Assembly: GCA_018644665.1 (NCBI GenBank) | Contig: JABGQA010000104.1 | Span: 1 to 56,020, forward strand | DNA: 56,020 nt | Reading direction: 5' to 3' | Origin: Candidatus Poribacteria bacterium | Lineage (GTDB): Bacteria > Poribacteria > WGA-4E > GCA-2687025 | Notes under the pieces: generated by a model | Told to the model about the DNA's origin: nothing | The model's input: only the letters and a program-made list of their open reading frames with translations | The model's database searches: none | In this document: positions 17,751 through 27,140 of the stretch, in pieces | Numbering within the stretch: the first letter of the stretch is position 1 | How the letters are laid out: each line of letters starts with the position of its first letter | Made by a program: the position numbers and the translations under genes

Positions 17751-18926
17751 ATCACACGCCAGGTCGTATGGCTCGCCGTCGGATTCGCCTTCCTCTTCTG
17801 TGGCGCGTCGCACCAGCAATTCCTAGTCAACTACCTGCGCGAGACACTTGGGTGGAACGAGTCTGCCGCGCAGGCGCTTCTCGCCACGGTATATGTGTCG
17901 TTCGCCGTATGGCGTCTGCTGGTCTCGCACACGCTGATCCGCCTCGGCGGCTACCGGTCGATTCTCCTTGGCGCCGGGACATACCCGGCGTTTGTCGTGG
18001 CGATCCTCGTCGCGAGCTACTCAGACGGCGCGGCCTGGGCGACGTGGCTGTGCTTCGGCGCCGCGGCCGCGTGGGGTTGGGGCGCCGCGTCGATGTGGAT
18101 CACTAGCGGAACGCACGTCCTCTCAGCGGCCACGAAGACACGCTACGGGTCCGCAACCGGGCTGTTCTACGCCGGGACGAACGCCGGTTTCGCAGCTGGA
18201 GTCGTGATCTTCGACGCCCTTACGCGGTCGGCCGCGTCGCCGATCGCTGGAGAGCGGTGGCGGTTGGTCGCCACGGCAGGCGTGATGCTCGTCGGCATCG
18301 CCGTCCTGACGCGAGTGCGACCCGACGATTCACGTCTGCCAACGCGCGCGGGCAACCCTCTCCTGGCGTTGCGCAGGCCTGAGATGCGCATGGCCGCGTT
18401 CCTGATGTTCTCCGGCGCGATCGGGTTCGGACTCATGCTCTCCGTCTACCCGAACTACCTGCGTGAGACCGTGACGCTGTCCGTGCTGAGCGCCGCAGCG
18501 TTCTCCCCATTCGCGCGATCCGTGCTGAGCCTTACGGGTAGTCCGTTCTCGGACCGCTGGGGCCGCGGCCGCGTGTTGCTCGTCTCGTTCGGCGTCAGCG
18601 CGGTGGGTGTGGGCATCGCGACGGCGTATCCGTCGGGATGGAGTGCCTCCCTCGCGGCGCTGATGCTAGGATTGCAGGGCGGCCTCGTGCCGCCGATTGC
18701 CACCGCGCTGATCGGCGACGTTACCGAGCCGGAGGAACGCCCGGCGGCGCTCGGAGCGGTGTTCTTCTGGCGCGACCTCGGCGTCGTGATGGTATTCGGC
18801 GTGAGCATCCTCCGTGCAGCGACGGGATTCACCGTCGAAGCGCGCACGCTCATGGGCGCGTTCGCCGTGCTGTACGCGGTGTGTGCCGTCATCTCCGCGT
18901 TTCTTGTCCGAGGGCAGAATCGGTGA
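17751..18926 (+). CDS. MFS transporter, start codon non-canonical
   Basis: A major-facilitator protein of about 391 residues with roughly twelve hydrophobic segments, from QVVWLAVGFAFLFCGA at the N-terminus to LMGAFAVLYAVCAVISAFLV at the end. The coding frame is open from 17715, but it contains no ATG, GTG, TTG or CTG before the first membrane helix. The only sensible initiator is ATC at 17751, preceded by GGAG seven bases upstream. The next canonical start is GTG at 17895, which would remove the first helix or two. Helix packing such as PFSDRWGRGRVLL and the GLQGGLVPPIATALIGDV segment fit MFS drug or sugar porters. It follows egtD by 40 bases, and its stop overlaps the epimerase start. The substrate is unknown. 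Confidence 0.82.
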   Translation: MTRQVVWLAVGFAFLFCGASHQQFLVNYLRETLGWNESAAQALLATVYVSFAVWRLLVSHTLIRLGGYRSILLGAGTYPAFVVAILVASYSDGAAWATWLCFGAAAAWGWGAASMWITSGTHVLSAATKTRYGSATGLFYAGTNAGFAAGVVIFDALTRSAASPIAGERWRLVATAGVMLVGIAVLTRVRPDDSRLPTRAGNPLLALRRPEMRMAAFLMFSGAIGFGLMLSVYPNYLRETVTLSVLSAAAFSPFARSVLSLTGSPFSDRWGRGRVLLVSFGVSAVGVGIATAYPSGWSASLAALMLGLQGGLVPPIATALIGDVTEPEERPAALGAVFFWRDLGVVMVFGVSILRAATGFTVEARTLMGAFAVLYAVCAVISAFLVRGQNR

Positions 18927-19888
18927 CAGATACCGTTCCGCGCCACGTCCTGGTCACGGGAGCGGCGGGCTTCATCGGGTCGCACGTGGTCGATCGGCTC
19001 GCGGTCGATGGGCGTCATGTCACCGCCCTAGACAACTTCGACCCATACTACGCGCGCTCCGCTAAGGAGCCTCACGTCGCCGCGTGGGCGGCGCTCCCCA
19101 ACGTGACGTTCGTCGAGGCCGATGTCCGCGACGCAGACGCGCTCGCGGACGTGTTCGCGTCCGGCGAGGTGGACGCCGTCGTGCATCTGGCCGCAAAGGC
19201 CGGCGTACGGGCGTCTGTCGGCGACGATGCCGCGTACTTCGACGTGAATCTGACCGGGACGTTGGTGCTGCTCGAAGCTATGTCCCGCCATGACGTGAAG
19301 CGTCTCGTATTCGGCGCCTCGTCGTCGTCGTACGGGAACGGCCCTGCGCCATTCCGAGAGGACGCAGCCGCGGACCATCCGCTCCAGCCGTACGCTGCCT
19401 CCAAACGCTCGGCAGAGCTTCTTATCCACAGCCACTGCCATCTGCACGGCCTGAACGCCTACTGCACGCGCTTCTTCAGCGCCTACGGCCCGCGTATGCG
19501 GCCGGACCTCGCCATGCACAAGTTCGCTATCGCCATAGCTAACAGCGAGGAGTTGCCGCTCCTCGGCGACGGCACGGCGTTGCGCGACTACACGTACATC
19601 GAGGACATCGTTGACGGGATCGTCGCCGCGCTCGACCGCGCGCGTGGGTATGAAGTCATCAACCTCGGCGCCGGCGACACCACCCCGTTGCGTCGCGTGA
19701 TAGAGCTGCTGGAGACGCATCTCGGGGCCGCGGCGCGTATCAAGCGCCTACCCGCGAACCCCAGCGACGCCGACATCACTCGCGCGGACATCGGCAAGGC
19801 CCGACGCCTACTGGACTACGCGCCTACGGTCTCGATTGAGGACGGCGTGGCGAGGTTCGTCGCCTGGTTCCGGTCGACCATCGTCTAG
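18923..19888 (+). CDS. NAD-dependent epimerase/dehydratase (nucleotide-sugar SDR)
   Basis: A 321-residue extended short-chain dehydrogenase. I start it at the GTG overlapping the MFS stop, because the nucleotide-binding loop TGAAGFIGSHVVDRL follows within the first 25 residues. The catalytic YAASK motif, the SSSSYG serine motif (usual form SSSVYG) and the RPDLAMHKF plus LLGDGTALRDYTYIEDIVDG segments match UDP-glucuronate/UDP-glucose 4-epimerase-like enzymes. Its length and the NFDPYYARSAKEP loop lean towards the glucuronate epimerase group. It likely supplies a sugar nucleotide for surface glycan. Its place in this operon is not explained by the neighbours. Confidence 0.9.
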   Translation: MTDTVPRHVLVTGAAGFIGSHVVDRLAVDGRHVTALDNFDPYYARSAKEPHVAAWAALPNVTFVEADVRDADALADVFASGEVDAVVHLAAKAGVRASVGDDAAYFDVNLTGTLVLLEAMSRHDVKRLVFGASSSSYGNGPAPFREDAAADHPLQPYAASKRSAELLIHSHCHLHGLNAYCTRFFSAYGPRMRPDLAMHKFAIAIANSEELPLLGDGTALRDYTYIEDIVDGIVAALDRARGYEVINLGAGDTTPLRRVIELLETHLGAAARIKRLPANPSDADITRADIGKARRLLDYAPTVSIEDGVARFVAWFRSTIV

Positions 19889-19923
19889 CGACATTGGGCG
19901 CAGATCGCGGAGGGCGACGCACG

Positions 19924-21048
19924 ATGAAGATCACGAGCATCGATACCACCCCTCTGAAGTCGCGGGCGCTCCTCGTCCAGGTGACGACCGACGAGCGCGT
20001 CGTCGGCTACGGCGAGCCGATGAACTATGAACACGGTCGCGTAGTCTCCCAGGCGATCGCGGACATGGCGGAGTACCTGGTCGGCCGCGACCCACGCGAC
20101 ATCGAGGACCATTGGCAGGCGATCTTCCGGTCGAGCTACAGCCGGCAGATGCCCATCCTGCTCTCGGCGCTAAGTGGGATCGAGCAGGCGCTGTGGGACA
20201 TCATGGGGAAGTGGCTGGACGTCCCGGTCTGGCGCCTTCTTGGTGGAGCGTGCCGCAAGCGGCTGCGCGTGTACGGCAGCGCGGGCGGATCGACGCCCGA
20301 CGAGTGCGCCATGAATGCCGCACGGAAGGTGGCCGAGGGCTTCGACGCCATCAAGACGACCCCAACGTCCCGCGCGCTACGCTACATCGACACGCCGGCC
20401 ACCGTGGACGAGATCGTGGCGAAGATCGGCGCGATGCGTGACGCAGTCGGCGACTCGGTCGACATCGCGATCGACTTCCACCGCGCGTTCAGCCCGGCGA
20501 TGGCGATCGTGGTCTTGCGGGAGTTGGAGCCGCTGCGTCCGATGTTCGTCGAGGAACCGTGCCACCCTGAGAACGTCGACGCCCTCGTCACAGTGGCGCG
20601 CTCAACATCGATTCCCATCGCGACCGGCGAGCGCAACACCACACGCTGGGGGTTCCGCGAGATAGCGGAGAAGCAGGCCGCGGCGGTGCTACAGCCCGAC
20701 ATCCGTCACGCCGGTGGCATCCTGGAGATGCGGCGCATCGCGGCCCTCGCCGAGACACACTATCTCACGATGGCGCCGCACTCCGCAGCGGGGCCGGTTG
20801 GCGTCGCGGCGTCCATCCAGGCTATGGCCGCCACTCCGAACTTCCTGATACAGGAGTTCGGCGGCGGATCTGGCGAGGGTCTGTTCGTGGAGCCCTTGAA
20901 GTTCGACGACGGCTTCGTCGAACTGCCGACGGCTCCCGGCCTCGGGTTCGATATAGACCCGGACGGGCTGCGATCGCTCACGGACCACGCGTACCGGCCA
21001 CGGTCTATGTGGCGCCTGGCCGAGGACGACTCTGTCGCCGACATATAG
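19924..21048 (+). CDS. Enolase-superfamily dehydratase, D-galactonate dehydratase-like
   Basis: A 374-residue mandelate-racemase-group enzyme. I use ATG 19924, which has GGAGGG about ten bases upstream. The active-site residues fall one position off E. coli DgoD as I recall it: metal ligands D184, E210 and E236, with H186 (IDFHRAF) and H286 (MAPHSAAGP) as acid/base. GERNTTRWGF and LQPDIRHAGGI also match that group. It should dehydrate a sugar acid such as galactonate to a 2-keto-3-deoxy acid, using Mg2+. Related acid-sugar specificities are possible. It ends the six-gene plus-strand run and is followed by a hairpin terminator. Confidence 0.88.
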   Translation: MKITSIDTTPLKSRALLVQVTTDERVVGYGEPMNYEHGRVVSQAIADMAEYLVGRDPRDIEDHWQAIFRSSYSRQMPILLSALSGIEQALWDIMGKWLDVPVWRLLGGACRKRLRVYGSAGGSTPDECAMNAARKVAEGFDAIKTTPTSRALRYIDTPATVDEIVAKIGAMRDAVGDSVDIAIDFHRAFSPAMAIVVLRELEPLRPMFVEEPCHPENVDALVTVARSTSIPIATGERNTTRWGFREIAEKQAAAVLQPDIRHAGGILEMRRIAALAETHYLTMAPHSAAGPVGVAASIQAMAATPNFLIQEFGGGSGEGLFVEPLKFDDGFVELPTAPGLGFDIDPDGLRSLTDHAYRPRSMWRLAEDDSVADI

Positions 21049-21070
21049 CGCCGTCTCGGCCTGAGGGTCC

Positions 21071-21094
21071 GCGCCCCTCCCGTTGGAGAGGCGC
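21071..21094. terminator. Hairpin terminator between convergent genes
   Basis: A ten-base-pair stem (GCGCCCCTCC with GGAGAGGCGC, one C-A mismatch) and a CGTT loop. It lies 22 bases past the dehydratase stop and 30 bases past the FG-GAP gene stop on the other strand, so it can serve both directions. There is no clear T-run. Confidence 0.55.
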
Positions 21095-21124
21095 TTGATG
21101 TCAGTACGCGCGTCCGCGTCGTCG

Positions 21125-24100
21125 CTACTTGAGGATCGCGAGTCGGCGCACCTCTCGCGTGTCCCCGGCCACGAGTTCCACGACGTAGGCGCCGCTGGCA
21201 GTACGCTCGCCGTCGTCGTTGCGGCCGTCCCAATACGCCGCGCGCGACCTCGACAGGTGGTATCCGGCGTCCCTGCTCCCCAGATCGATCCGCCGCACGC
21301 GACTGCCGTCGATGGCATAGATGCTGATGACGACGTCGGCGGCGGTCGTGAGTTCGAACGGAATCCACGTCTCGGGGTTGAACGGGTTCGGGTAGTTGGG
21401 CAGGAGCGCCGCGGTCTGCGGCCGCGCGTCCAGCGTGAGCATGGCGTACCCGTGTGATAGGTCGTCGACGGTGATCTCACGCACCCCACCCAGCCGCATG
21501 TGGTACCCGCGGGACACCAGGTCGTACCGTATCCGATCGCCGTGTGAGGCGATCGCGCGGAAGTCGGTGTCCACGAACGCGGTCGCGCCGAAGGAACGCC
21601 GTGCCACGGGGAATTCGGCCCGCGCGCCGTTGGCCTCGTTGACCAGAGCCAACGTGGCGTCGGCCGGCAGTAACCACGCGTGAGACACCTCCGCCGCGAT
21701 GGCGAACGACCATAGGCCGAACGGCCGGCCGCTCGGCGACGCTGGGACGTACTGGCCCGTCGCCTCCCCGAGCGCTGTGCCGATGAGTGTGAGCGTCATC
21801 GCGTCCGGGAGAAAGACGCTGTACCCGGTGCCACCTAGCAGCGGGAAGTCATCTCCCGCGATCGTCCCCGCGTTCTTGCCCTTCTGCCTTATCTGCAGCA
21901 TTACCTTCGGTGCCGGGTCCAACTGCGTTATCACTCGCGCGCCCAGCGTCAGGACGTGGCTCGCCTTGAGGCCGTCGTCGGCGACATCGAGCGTTACACC
22001 ACTCGCCTCGGCGCTGACGGCATTCACGGTGGGTGAGAAGTAGTTGAGGCCGGCGTCAAAGGCGTAGATGAACTCGCGGAGCTCCGTCTGCGTGGCCTCG
22101 ACACTGAAGTCGCTGCTGGCGAGTATGTTGGGCTCCAGAACGCTTCCTGCAGCGTCCGTGAGCGCGACGTGGACGGTGTGCGTACTCCCGTCAACGAGCG
22201 ATGGGATGGTGGCCGTCACGGTGTCCACGGGCGAAGCCGACCCGCCCGCGGGGCCGGTGGTCGGGAATGGGTCGTCCAGCCGCCACGCCCAGTTGGCGTC
22301 GTGATTCGCGATGGCCACCGACAGCACGGCCTCGGTCGTCCTGAACGGGAAGACCTGGCCATCGGCCGGAGTGAGGATCGACAGCGTCGGGGTGGGCGCG
22401 AGTGAGAAGCTCACGTCGGCGCGGAAACCCCCGCCCAGGACGCCTCCGGCGCCATCGGTGAGCACGACGTACAGAACGTAGCTCTCACCCGCAACGAGGC
22501 CGCCGACTGACGCCGACGTGACCCCGCCAGCGATAGGATTCCCGCCAGCGGGGCCGTCCGTCGGGAACTCCGCATCCAACTGCCACGCCCACCCATCGCC
22601 ATGGCCCTGTATGTCCACCTCGACGGCTACAGCCTGTGCGTTCCATGCGAGTAGGCCGCCGTCGTCGGGCGCCGTGATCGCCAACGCCGTCGGGGGCGAT
22701 AGGACGATCGTCGTTGCAGCGCTATCTACCCCTGGGGCAACGGTAACGAGGATGGGCTCCGGCAGTGGTCCGTAGCCATCGGCCGTGGCGGTCAGGTCGT
22801 AGTCGCCTTCGATCAGGCGCAACACGGCCGCTCCGTCGATGCCCGTCTCGACCTCGGTGGTGGCGCCGCCGGCCCGGGTTGTGATGGTGATCAGCGCAGC
22901 GTCGTTCTCGGTGGACAGCGGGGAGCCGTCGTCCGACTGCACCAACACGGGGAGATGCGTGGCGAACACTACGGGCGCGTCGGCGTTCGCGAACAGCAGC
23001 TCCGCAACGCTCGCGACGTTCACCGTCGTCTGGGGATCGCGGTTGAGCGTGATTGGCACGGGCGCCGACCGCGCGATAGTGTGACCGCCGTCGTTGTCGC
23101 CTTCGACGAGGAGTTCGTAGGGTCCGTCGGGAAGCGCGTCGACCGCGCTCTCGTCGAATGCGCCCACCCATAGCGCACGGTCTCCCGCGGCCGGAGGCGT
23201 GCGGAAGACGGAAGCTAGCCCCGTATCTCCCACGTCGTTGGCGCTCTCCGCGGTATTCAGCATGTCGCGGACGAGGAGCGACGTGAACCGGCCCAGGAGG
23301 TCCGACGCTAGCGGGTCCACGATGTCCTCGCGGATGCCCATCGACGCGACGACGTGCTGGGCCGCGTCGAGGATTCCTCGGTTTACGCACTGGACGTTTG
23401 CAGGGTCGGGGAACGCCATCTCGTGCGTCTGGAGGCCGTCAGCAAGGGTGAGAGGCACGCCGGCGCCGGTAGCGTCGTCGAAGAACCGGGCGGAGAACCA
23501 ATAAACAACCTGCGCGCCCGTCGGCAGGGACGCCGCGGCCGATGCGCGCCACCGCCCAGATGCCGACTCGACCATCGGCTGCGCAGTGCTGACGAGGGTC
23601 GAGACGTCGGCTGGCAGCGACGCCGGGTCGTCAGACAGAACGACCGCGTAGTGCGCCGTGACATCGATCGGGGCCGGGATAGGAGACGTGATCCCCTCGC
23701 CACCGGCCCACAGATACAGGGACCCCAGCGCCTGGTCGGCGTTGAATGCGAAGGTGTAGTCAACCGTGCCGCCCGCGAACAGTGGGGCGACGGCGGCCTC
23801 GACGACTCCCGCGGATCCCGCGAGCGTCATCCGCACGGCATCCACGTCCGATTCGATCAGCGCGGCTACCTGCAAGCGCGACTGCGACAGGATGCGCGAG
23901 AGTCCACCGACGGGCGCCTGAGCGGCCAGCTCGTCGCGCAGAATCGTCAGTGGATTGCCGAACGCTCCAGGGCCGATGTCGGCGCCGGGCGTGGACGTCA
24001 GGCGGGGTGGGTTGTCCGGGAAGCCGGGCAGGGCGCCCTCCAACAGCACGGTGCGGAGCGTGCTTTCGATGATGGCCCTGTCGGTGGCATGCAACAGGAG

Positions 24101-26713
24101 TGGTTCGGTCACGGCGGTCGCGGCTTCGTCCGCCAGGTGGTAGAGCGGAGCGACGTCCAGGTCCAAGCCGAACAGCGTTGGGATCTGGTACTCATCGTCG
24201 TTGACGATCGTGCCCGTGCCGGCCTCGCTGCCGAGTTCAGCGCCGAACGGGTTCGCGAGCTGTGCGCCGAAGGTTTCGTCAGGTTCGGGCACGGCGTCGT
24301 CGGTGATGGGCACGGTGACCGTTCGTGCCGTCGTGCCGGGCTCGAAGGTGAGGGTGAGCGATACGGCCGTGTAGTCGTCGATGGAGTTGGCGGTTTCGTC
24401 GACTGTAGTCACATCGACGGTGATGAGATCGTCGTCCACGCGGTCCAGCACGACGACGAAGTCCATCGTCCCCGCGCCTTCATCCGACGTGGCGTCGGCG
24501 ATGTAGAGGAGTGGCAACGGCTCCGGGTCGTCGTTCACGATCGTGCCGATCGCCGTGTCGTTCTGCAGAACGACGTTCACAGGGCCCGAGAGGGTCAGAG
24601 TGAAGGTTTCATCGGGCTCGAATGCCGTGTCGCCTAGGATGTCGACGCTGTGGAAGGCGACCGTGTCGCCTGCGGCGAACGTGACCTCGCTGGCAGCGCT
24701 AGTGTAGTCGTCATCTGCGGTGGCCGTGCCGTCAGTAGTCGCCACATGCACGGTCGCGGCCTGGTTCTGCGATGCGCTGAGGGTGAGCGCGAACTCCATC
24801 GTCGTGACGCCCGCGTCGCCCTCTTCCACGACAGCGTCGGCTACGGCGAGCTGCGGGACGTCATCGTCGTTGATGATCGTCCCAGTCGCGGCGTCGTTCC
24901 CCAGGACCGCATTCATCGGGTTCGAGAGGACTAGCGTGAACGTCTCGTCAGGTTCGTACGCCGTGTCGCCGACGATGGTGACCGTCACGGCCTCCGACGT
25001 GACGCCTGCGGGGAGCGTGACCTCCATGGCGGTAAGGGCCACGTAGTCCTCGCCGGCTACTGCGGTCCCATCGGCGGTGTCCACAACCACGACGACGTCT
25101 TCGTTCAGGACCGTGTCGAGCGTGATGGTGAAGGTGATTGTCGTGTCACCGGCATCGCCCTCGTCGACCAGGGCATCGTCTACGCTCACGAGGGCCGGCG
25201 CCGCGTCTGCGGATTCGACCAGAGTCAGGATCTGGTTCGCCGAGACGCCCGTTCGCTCCTGGATGATTCCTGACGGCCAGTAGACCGTGACACGGTCGGC
25301 GGCTGCGTCGGCGCCCAACCCGAAGTGGACATCCGTCCATGTCCAGCCGTCCTGGTAGTGCGCCATCGCCTCCTGTGTCTGCCGCCGCCCGCTGTTCTCG
25401 AGGACGACCCGAGAACCGTTACCGTCGCGGGCGCTGTCCACCCCCACGAGCTGGATTCGGAGGGAATTGCGAGGCGGATTCTCGTTGACGTACAGACGAT
25501 TGCCGCGCGCGTTGCCCGGCATGAGTATGTCGAGGTCGCCGTCCAAATCCATGTCGAAGAAATGCGGTGATTTCTCACCGGAGATGCCCGAGAGTCCTTG
25601 CGCGGCGGTCACGTCGGTGAACGTCGCGGAGCCCGCCTCAACAAGGTTATTCCGGTAGAGGAAGATGGATCCGCCGCCGCTATGACCGGCAAACAGGTCG
25701 AGATCGCCGTCGTTGTCGTAGTCGATGAAGCGCGCCTGATTGCCGTCGATGGGCCGCGTCACGCCAAGGGGGCCGGCGATCTCTCGGTACGATAGCGGCG
25801 GCGCCGGCGTGTCGAGTGGATAACCATCGCCCGGCGCCAGCGCTTCCGCCAGGTCGTTGTGGTAGAACCGGTTCGCTGTGAAGAATCCAACGCCGAAGTA
25901 CACGTCGAGATCGCCGTCCTGGTCGTAATCGCCGAATGCGACATCGCCGCTGTGACTAGCGGCGAAGGACGTCAACGCGCCGGGCAGGCTGAAATCCGTG
26001 AACGACGCGAAGCCGGTTTCCGTCAGTTCGTTGCGAAGGAATCGGCTCGTCCCGCTGCCGCTGCCGTTGTCGATGGAGATGTAGACATCGAGATCGCGGT
26101 CGTTGTCGGCGTCTGCCCATGTAATTCCCGAGTGGGCGGTTCCCTGAACGCCTAAGAGAATCTCGTGGAACGTCACGACCCCGGTCTCGACGAGGTCACT
26201 GTGCAGCAGCAGATTCTCGGGCGATATGTTGTGGCCCCCAACGAACACGTCGAGATCACCGTCGGAGTCGTAGTCCACCAGTGCCGGTGCGATTCCGACC
26301 TTCTGGATGACCATCTGCCGGAACTCAAATCGGGGATTCGCTAGTCCCGTGTTCTCGTAGTACACGAGGTCGCTCCCGAACCTAGCCAGCAGGTCGATGT
26401 CGCCATCGCCGTTGATGTCCCCTGCATTCCCTTGCCCGCCGTTGACACCGAGCGGAAGGCCGGACGTCGCCGCTTCGTTCGTGAACGTCAGGTTCCCGTT
26501 GTTCATGTAGAGGCCGAGCGAGTTGCCTCCGCTCTGTCCGAAGAGTGCATCGGGCAGATTGTCCCCGTTGAAGTCGGCGACAATGGCTCCCGAGTCGTTC
26601 GCGATGTGGATGCCCGACGCCGAGATGATCTCCCTGAACCGCGCCTGCGCGGCGTGTGCGAGGACACCCATCGTCAACAGCACGCATAGGGTGGTTCGGT
26701 AGCGGGTATGCAT
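21125..26713 (-). CDS. Giant secreted FG-GAP/ASPIC-UnbV/Calx-beta protein with C-terminal sorting-like domain
   Basis: A 1862-residue exported protein. I use the second ATG (26713), as GAGGGAAGAAG sits before it; the first is five codons upstream. A signal peptide ends near residue 25 (AHAAQA). About 20-420 are FG-GAP/VCBS repeats full of calcium-loop signatures such as DYDNDGDLDLFAGH and DMDLDGDLDILMPG. About 425-495 form an ASPIC/UnbV domain (VYWPSGIIQERT). Three Calx-beta repeats cover about 504-840 (GDTAYEPDETFTLVLSNP and two relatives). Around 1340-1545 two tandem Ig-like units share WAWxLD and a TGPAGG motif. The last ~95 residues hold LLPNYPNPFNPETWIPFEL and a FlgD-like fold, resembling a type-IX-like or poribacterial sorting domain. 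Likely a calcium-binding surface adhesin or enzyme scaffold. Confidence 0.88.
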   Translation of the reverse strand: MHTRYRTTLCVLLTMGVLAHAAQARFREIISASGIHIANDSGAIVADFNGDNLPDALFGQSGGNSLGLYMNNGNLTFTNEAATSGLPLGVNGGQGNAGDINGDGDIDLLARFGSDLVYYENTGLANPRFEFRQMVIQKVGIAPALVDYDSDGDLDVFVGGHNISPENLLLHSDLVETGVVTFHEILLGVQGTAHSGITWADADNDRDLDVYISIDNGSGSGTSRFLRNELTETGFASFTDFSLPGALTSFAASHSGDVAFGDYDQDGDLDVYFGVGFFTANRFYHNDLAEALAPGDGYPLDTPAPPLSYREIAGPLGVTRPIDGNQARFIDYDNDGDLDLFAGHSGGGSIFLYRNNLVEAGSATFTDVTAAQGLSGISGEKSPHFFDMDLDGDLDILMPGNARGNRLYVNENPPRNSLRIQLVGVDSARDGNGSRVVLENSGRRQTQEAMAHYQDGWTWTDVHFGLGADAAADRVTVYWPSGIIQERTGVSANQILTLVESADAAPALVSVDDALVDEGDAGDTTITFTITLDTVLNEDVVVVVDTADGTAVAGEDYVALTAMEVTLPAGVTSEAVTVTIVGDTAYEPDETFTLVLSNPMNAVLGNDAATGTIINDDDVPQLAVADAVVEEGDAGVTTMEFALTLSASQNQAATVHVATTDGTATADDDYTSAASEVTFAAGDTVAFHSVDILGDTAFEPDETFTLTLSGPVNVVLQNDTAIGTIVNDDPEPLPLLYIADATSDEGAGTMDFVVVLDRVDDDLITVDVTTVDETANSIDDYTAVSLTLTFEPGTTARTVTVPITDDAVPEPDETFGAQLANPFGAELGSEAGTGTIVNDDEYQIPTLFGLDLDVAPLYHLADEAATAVTEPLLLHATDRAIIESTLRTVLLEGALPGFPDNPPRLTSTPGADIGPGAFGNPLTILRDELAAQAPVGGLSRILSQSRLQVAALIESDVDAVRMTLAGSAGVVEAAVAPLFAGGTVDYTFAFNADQALGSLYLWAGGEGITSPIPAPIDVTAHYAVVLSDDPASLPADVSTLVSTAQPMVESASGRWRASAAASLPTGAQVVYWFSARFFDDATGAGVPLTLADGLQTHEMAFPDPANVQCVNRGILDAAQHVVASMGIREDIVDPLASDLLGRFTSLLVRDMLNTAESANDVGDTGLASVFRTPPAAGDRALWVGAFDESAVDALPDGPYELLVEGDNDGGHTIARSAPVPITLNRDPQTTVNVASVAELLFANADAPVVFATHLPVLVQSDDGSPLSTENDAALITITTRAGGATTEVETGIDGAAVLRLIEGDYDLTATADGYGPLPEPILVTVAPGVDSAATTIVLSPPTALAITAPDDGGLLAWNAQAVAVEVDIQGHGDGWAWQLDAEFPTDGPAGGNPIAGGVTSASVGGLVAGESYVLYVVLTDGAGGVLGGGFRADVSFSLAPTPTLSILTPADGQVFPFRTTEAVLSVAIANHDANWAWRLDDPFPTTGPAGGSASPVDTVTATIPSLVDGSTHTVHVALTDAAGSVLEPNILASSDFSVEATQTELREFIYAFDAGLNYFSPTVNAVSAEASGVTLDVADDGLKASHVLTLGARVITQLDPAPKVMLQIRQKGKNAGTIAGDDFPLLGGTGYSVFLPDAMTLTLIGTALGEATGQYVPASPSGRPFGLWSFAIAAEVSHAWLLPADATLALVNEANGARAEFPVARRSFGATAFVDTDFRAIASHGDRIRYDLVSRGYHMRLGGVREITVDDLSHGYAMLTLDARPQTAALLPNYPNPFNPETWIPFELTTAADVVISIYAIDGSRVRRIDLGSRDAGYHLSRSRAAYWDGRNDDGERTASGAYVVELVAGDTREVRRLAILK
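24190..25200 (-). repeat. Three degenerate tandem Calx-beta repeats
   Basis: Three units of about 335 bases inside the giant FG-GAP gene. Each ends in a similar DNA segment encoding GTI(V/I)NDD, seen at about 24191, 24524 and 24861. The encoded units share EPDETFTL. The DNA is diverged, so this is an old duplication. Confidence 0.7.
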
Positions 26714-27140
26714 GGCTTCTTCCCTCATATGCGCAGTGCAGCGCTTTCTCTAGCATAGCGGCTGCTCCCCGCCGACCGGTAGCCACCGGCATTCCGGAGG
26801 GTGGCATGTAGGCCGGCGTCACAATGACCAATGGCTGCCGCCTACTGTAAACAATGCTAGGCCTACAATAGAGTGGGTAGCTGGCCCGGCGTAGGCACCA
26901 TAGTGAGTCACGCTGGCTCGCTGGCGCTCGCAAGCAGGCGCGGCGCAGACCACGGCCTACACCATCTAGACGGCGTGGCGGGCGCAAATCCGCCATGATT
27001 CTCGAGGCGATCTGAATGAGATGGTGTTATGGCGCCTGTCGCTGGCTCGCGAGGCGAGGCGGCGGCACGGCCGCCACCCTCAGCCAGACGGCGTGGGCCG
27101 TTCCGCATGTCGTCAGTCGTTCACGCGCCGGGGCGGGGGA
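26714..27140. other. Intergenic region between two minus-strand genes
   Basis: About 430 bases with no credible gene. It should hold the promoter of the giant FG-GAP gene, but I cannot pick one with a proper spacer. A short AT-richer patch lies near 26840-26880. A small hairpin (27061-27075) may end the upstream operon. Confidence 0.5.
27061..27075 (-). terminator. Possible terminator hairpin after the ceramidase-like gene
   Basis: A perfect six-base-pair stem GGCGGC/GCCGCC with a three-base loop, 66 bases past the minus-strand stop at 27141. There is no T-run. Confidence 0.3.

Noticed and set aside
15875..17830. Minus-strand open frame of 651 codons opposite the transporter and egtD genes
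   Set aside because: It is antisense to two clear genes; the translation is Arg/His/Val-rich with no domain. High GC keeps such frames open.
23354..24637. Plus-strand open frame of 427 codons inside the giant FG-GAP gene
   Set aside because: Arg/Val/Gly-rich antisense translation with no recognisable fold.
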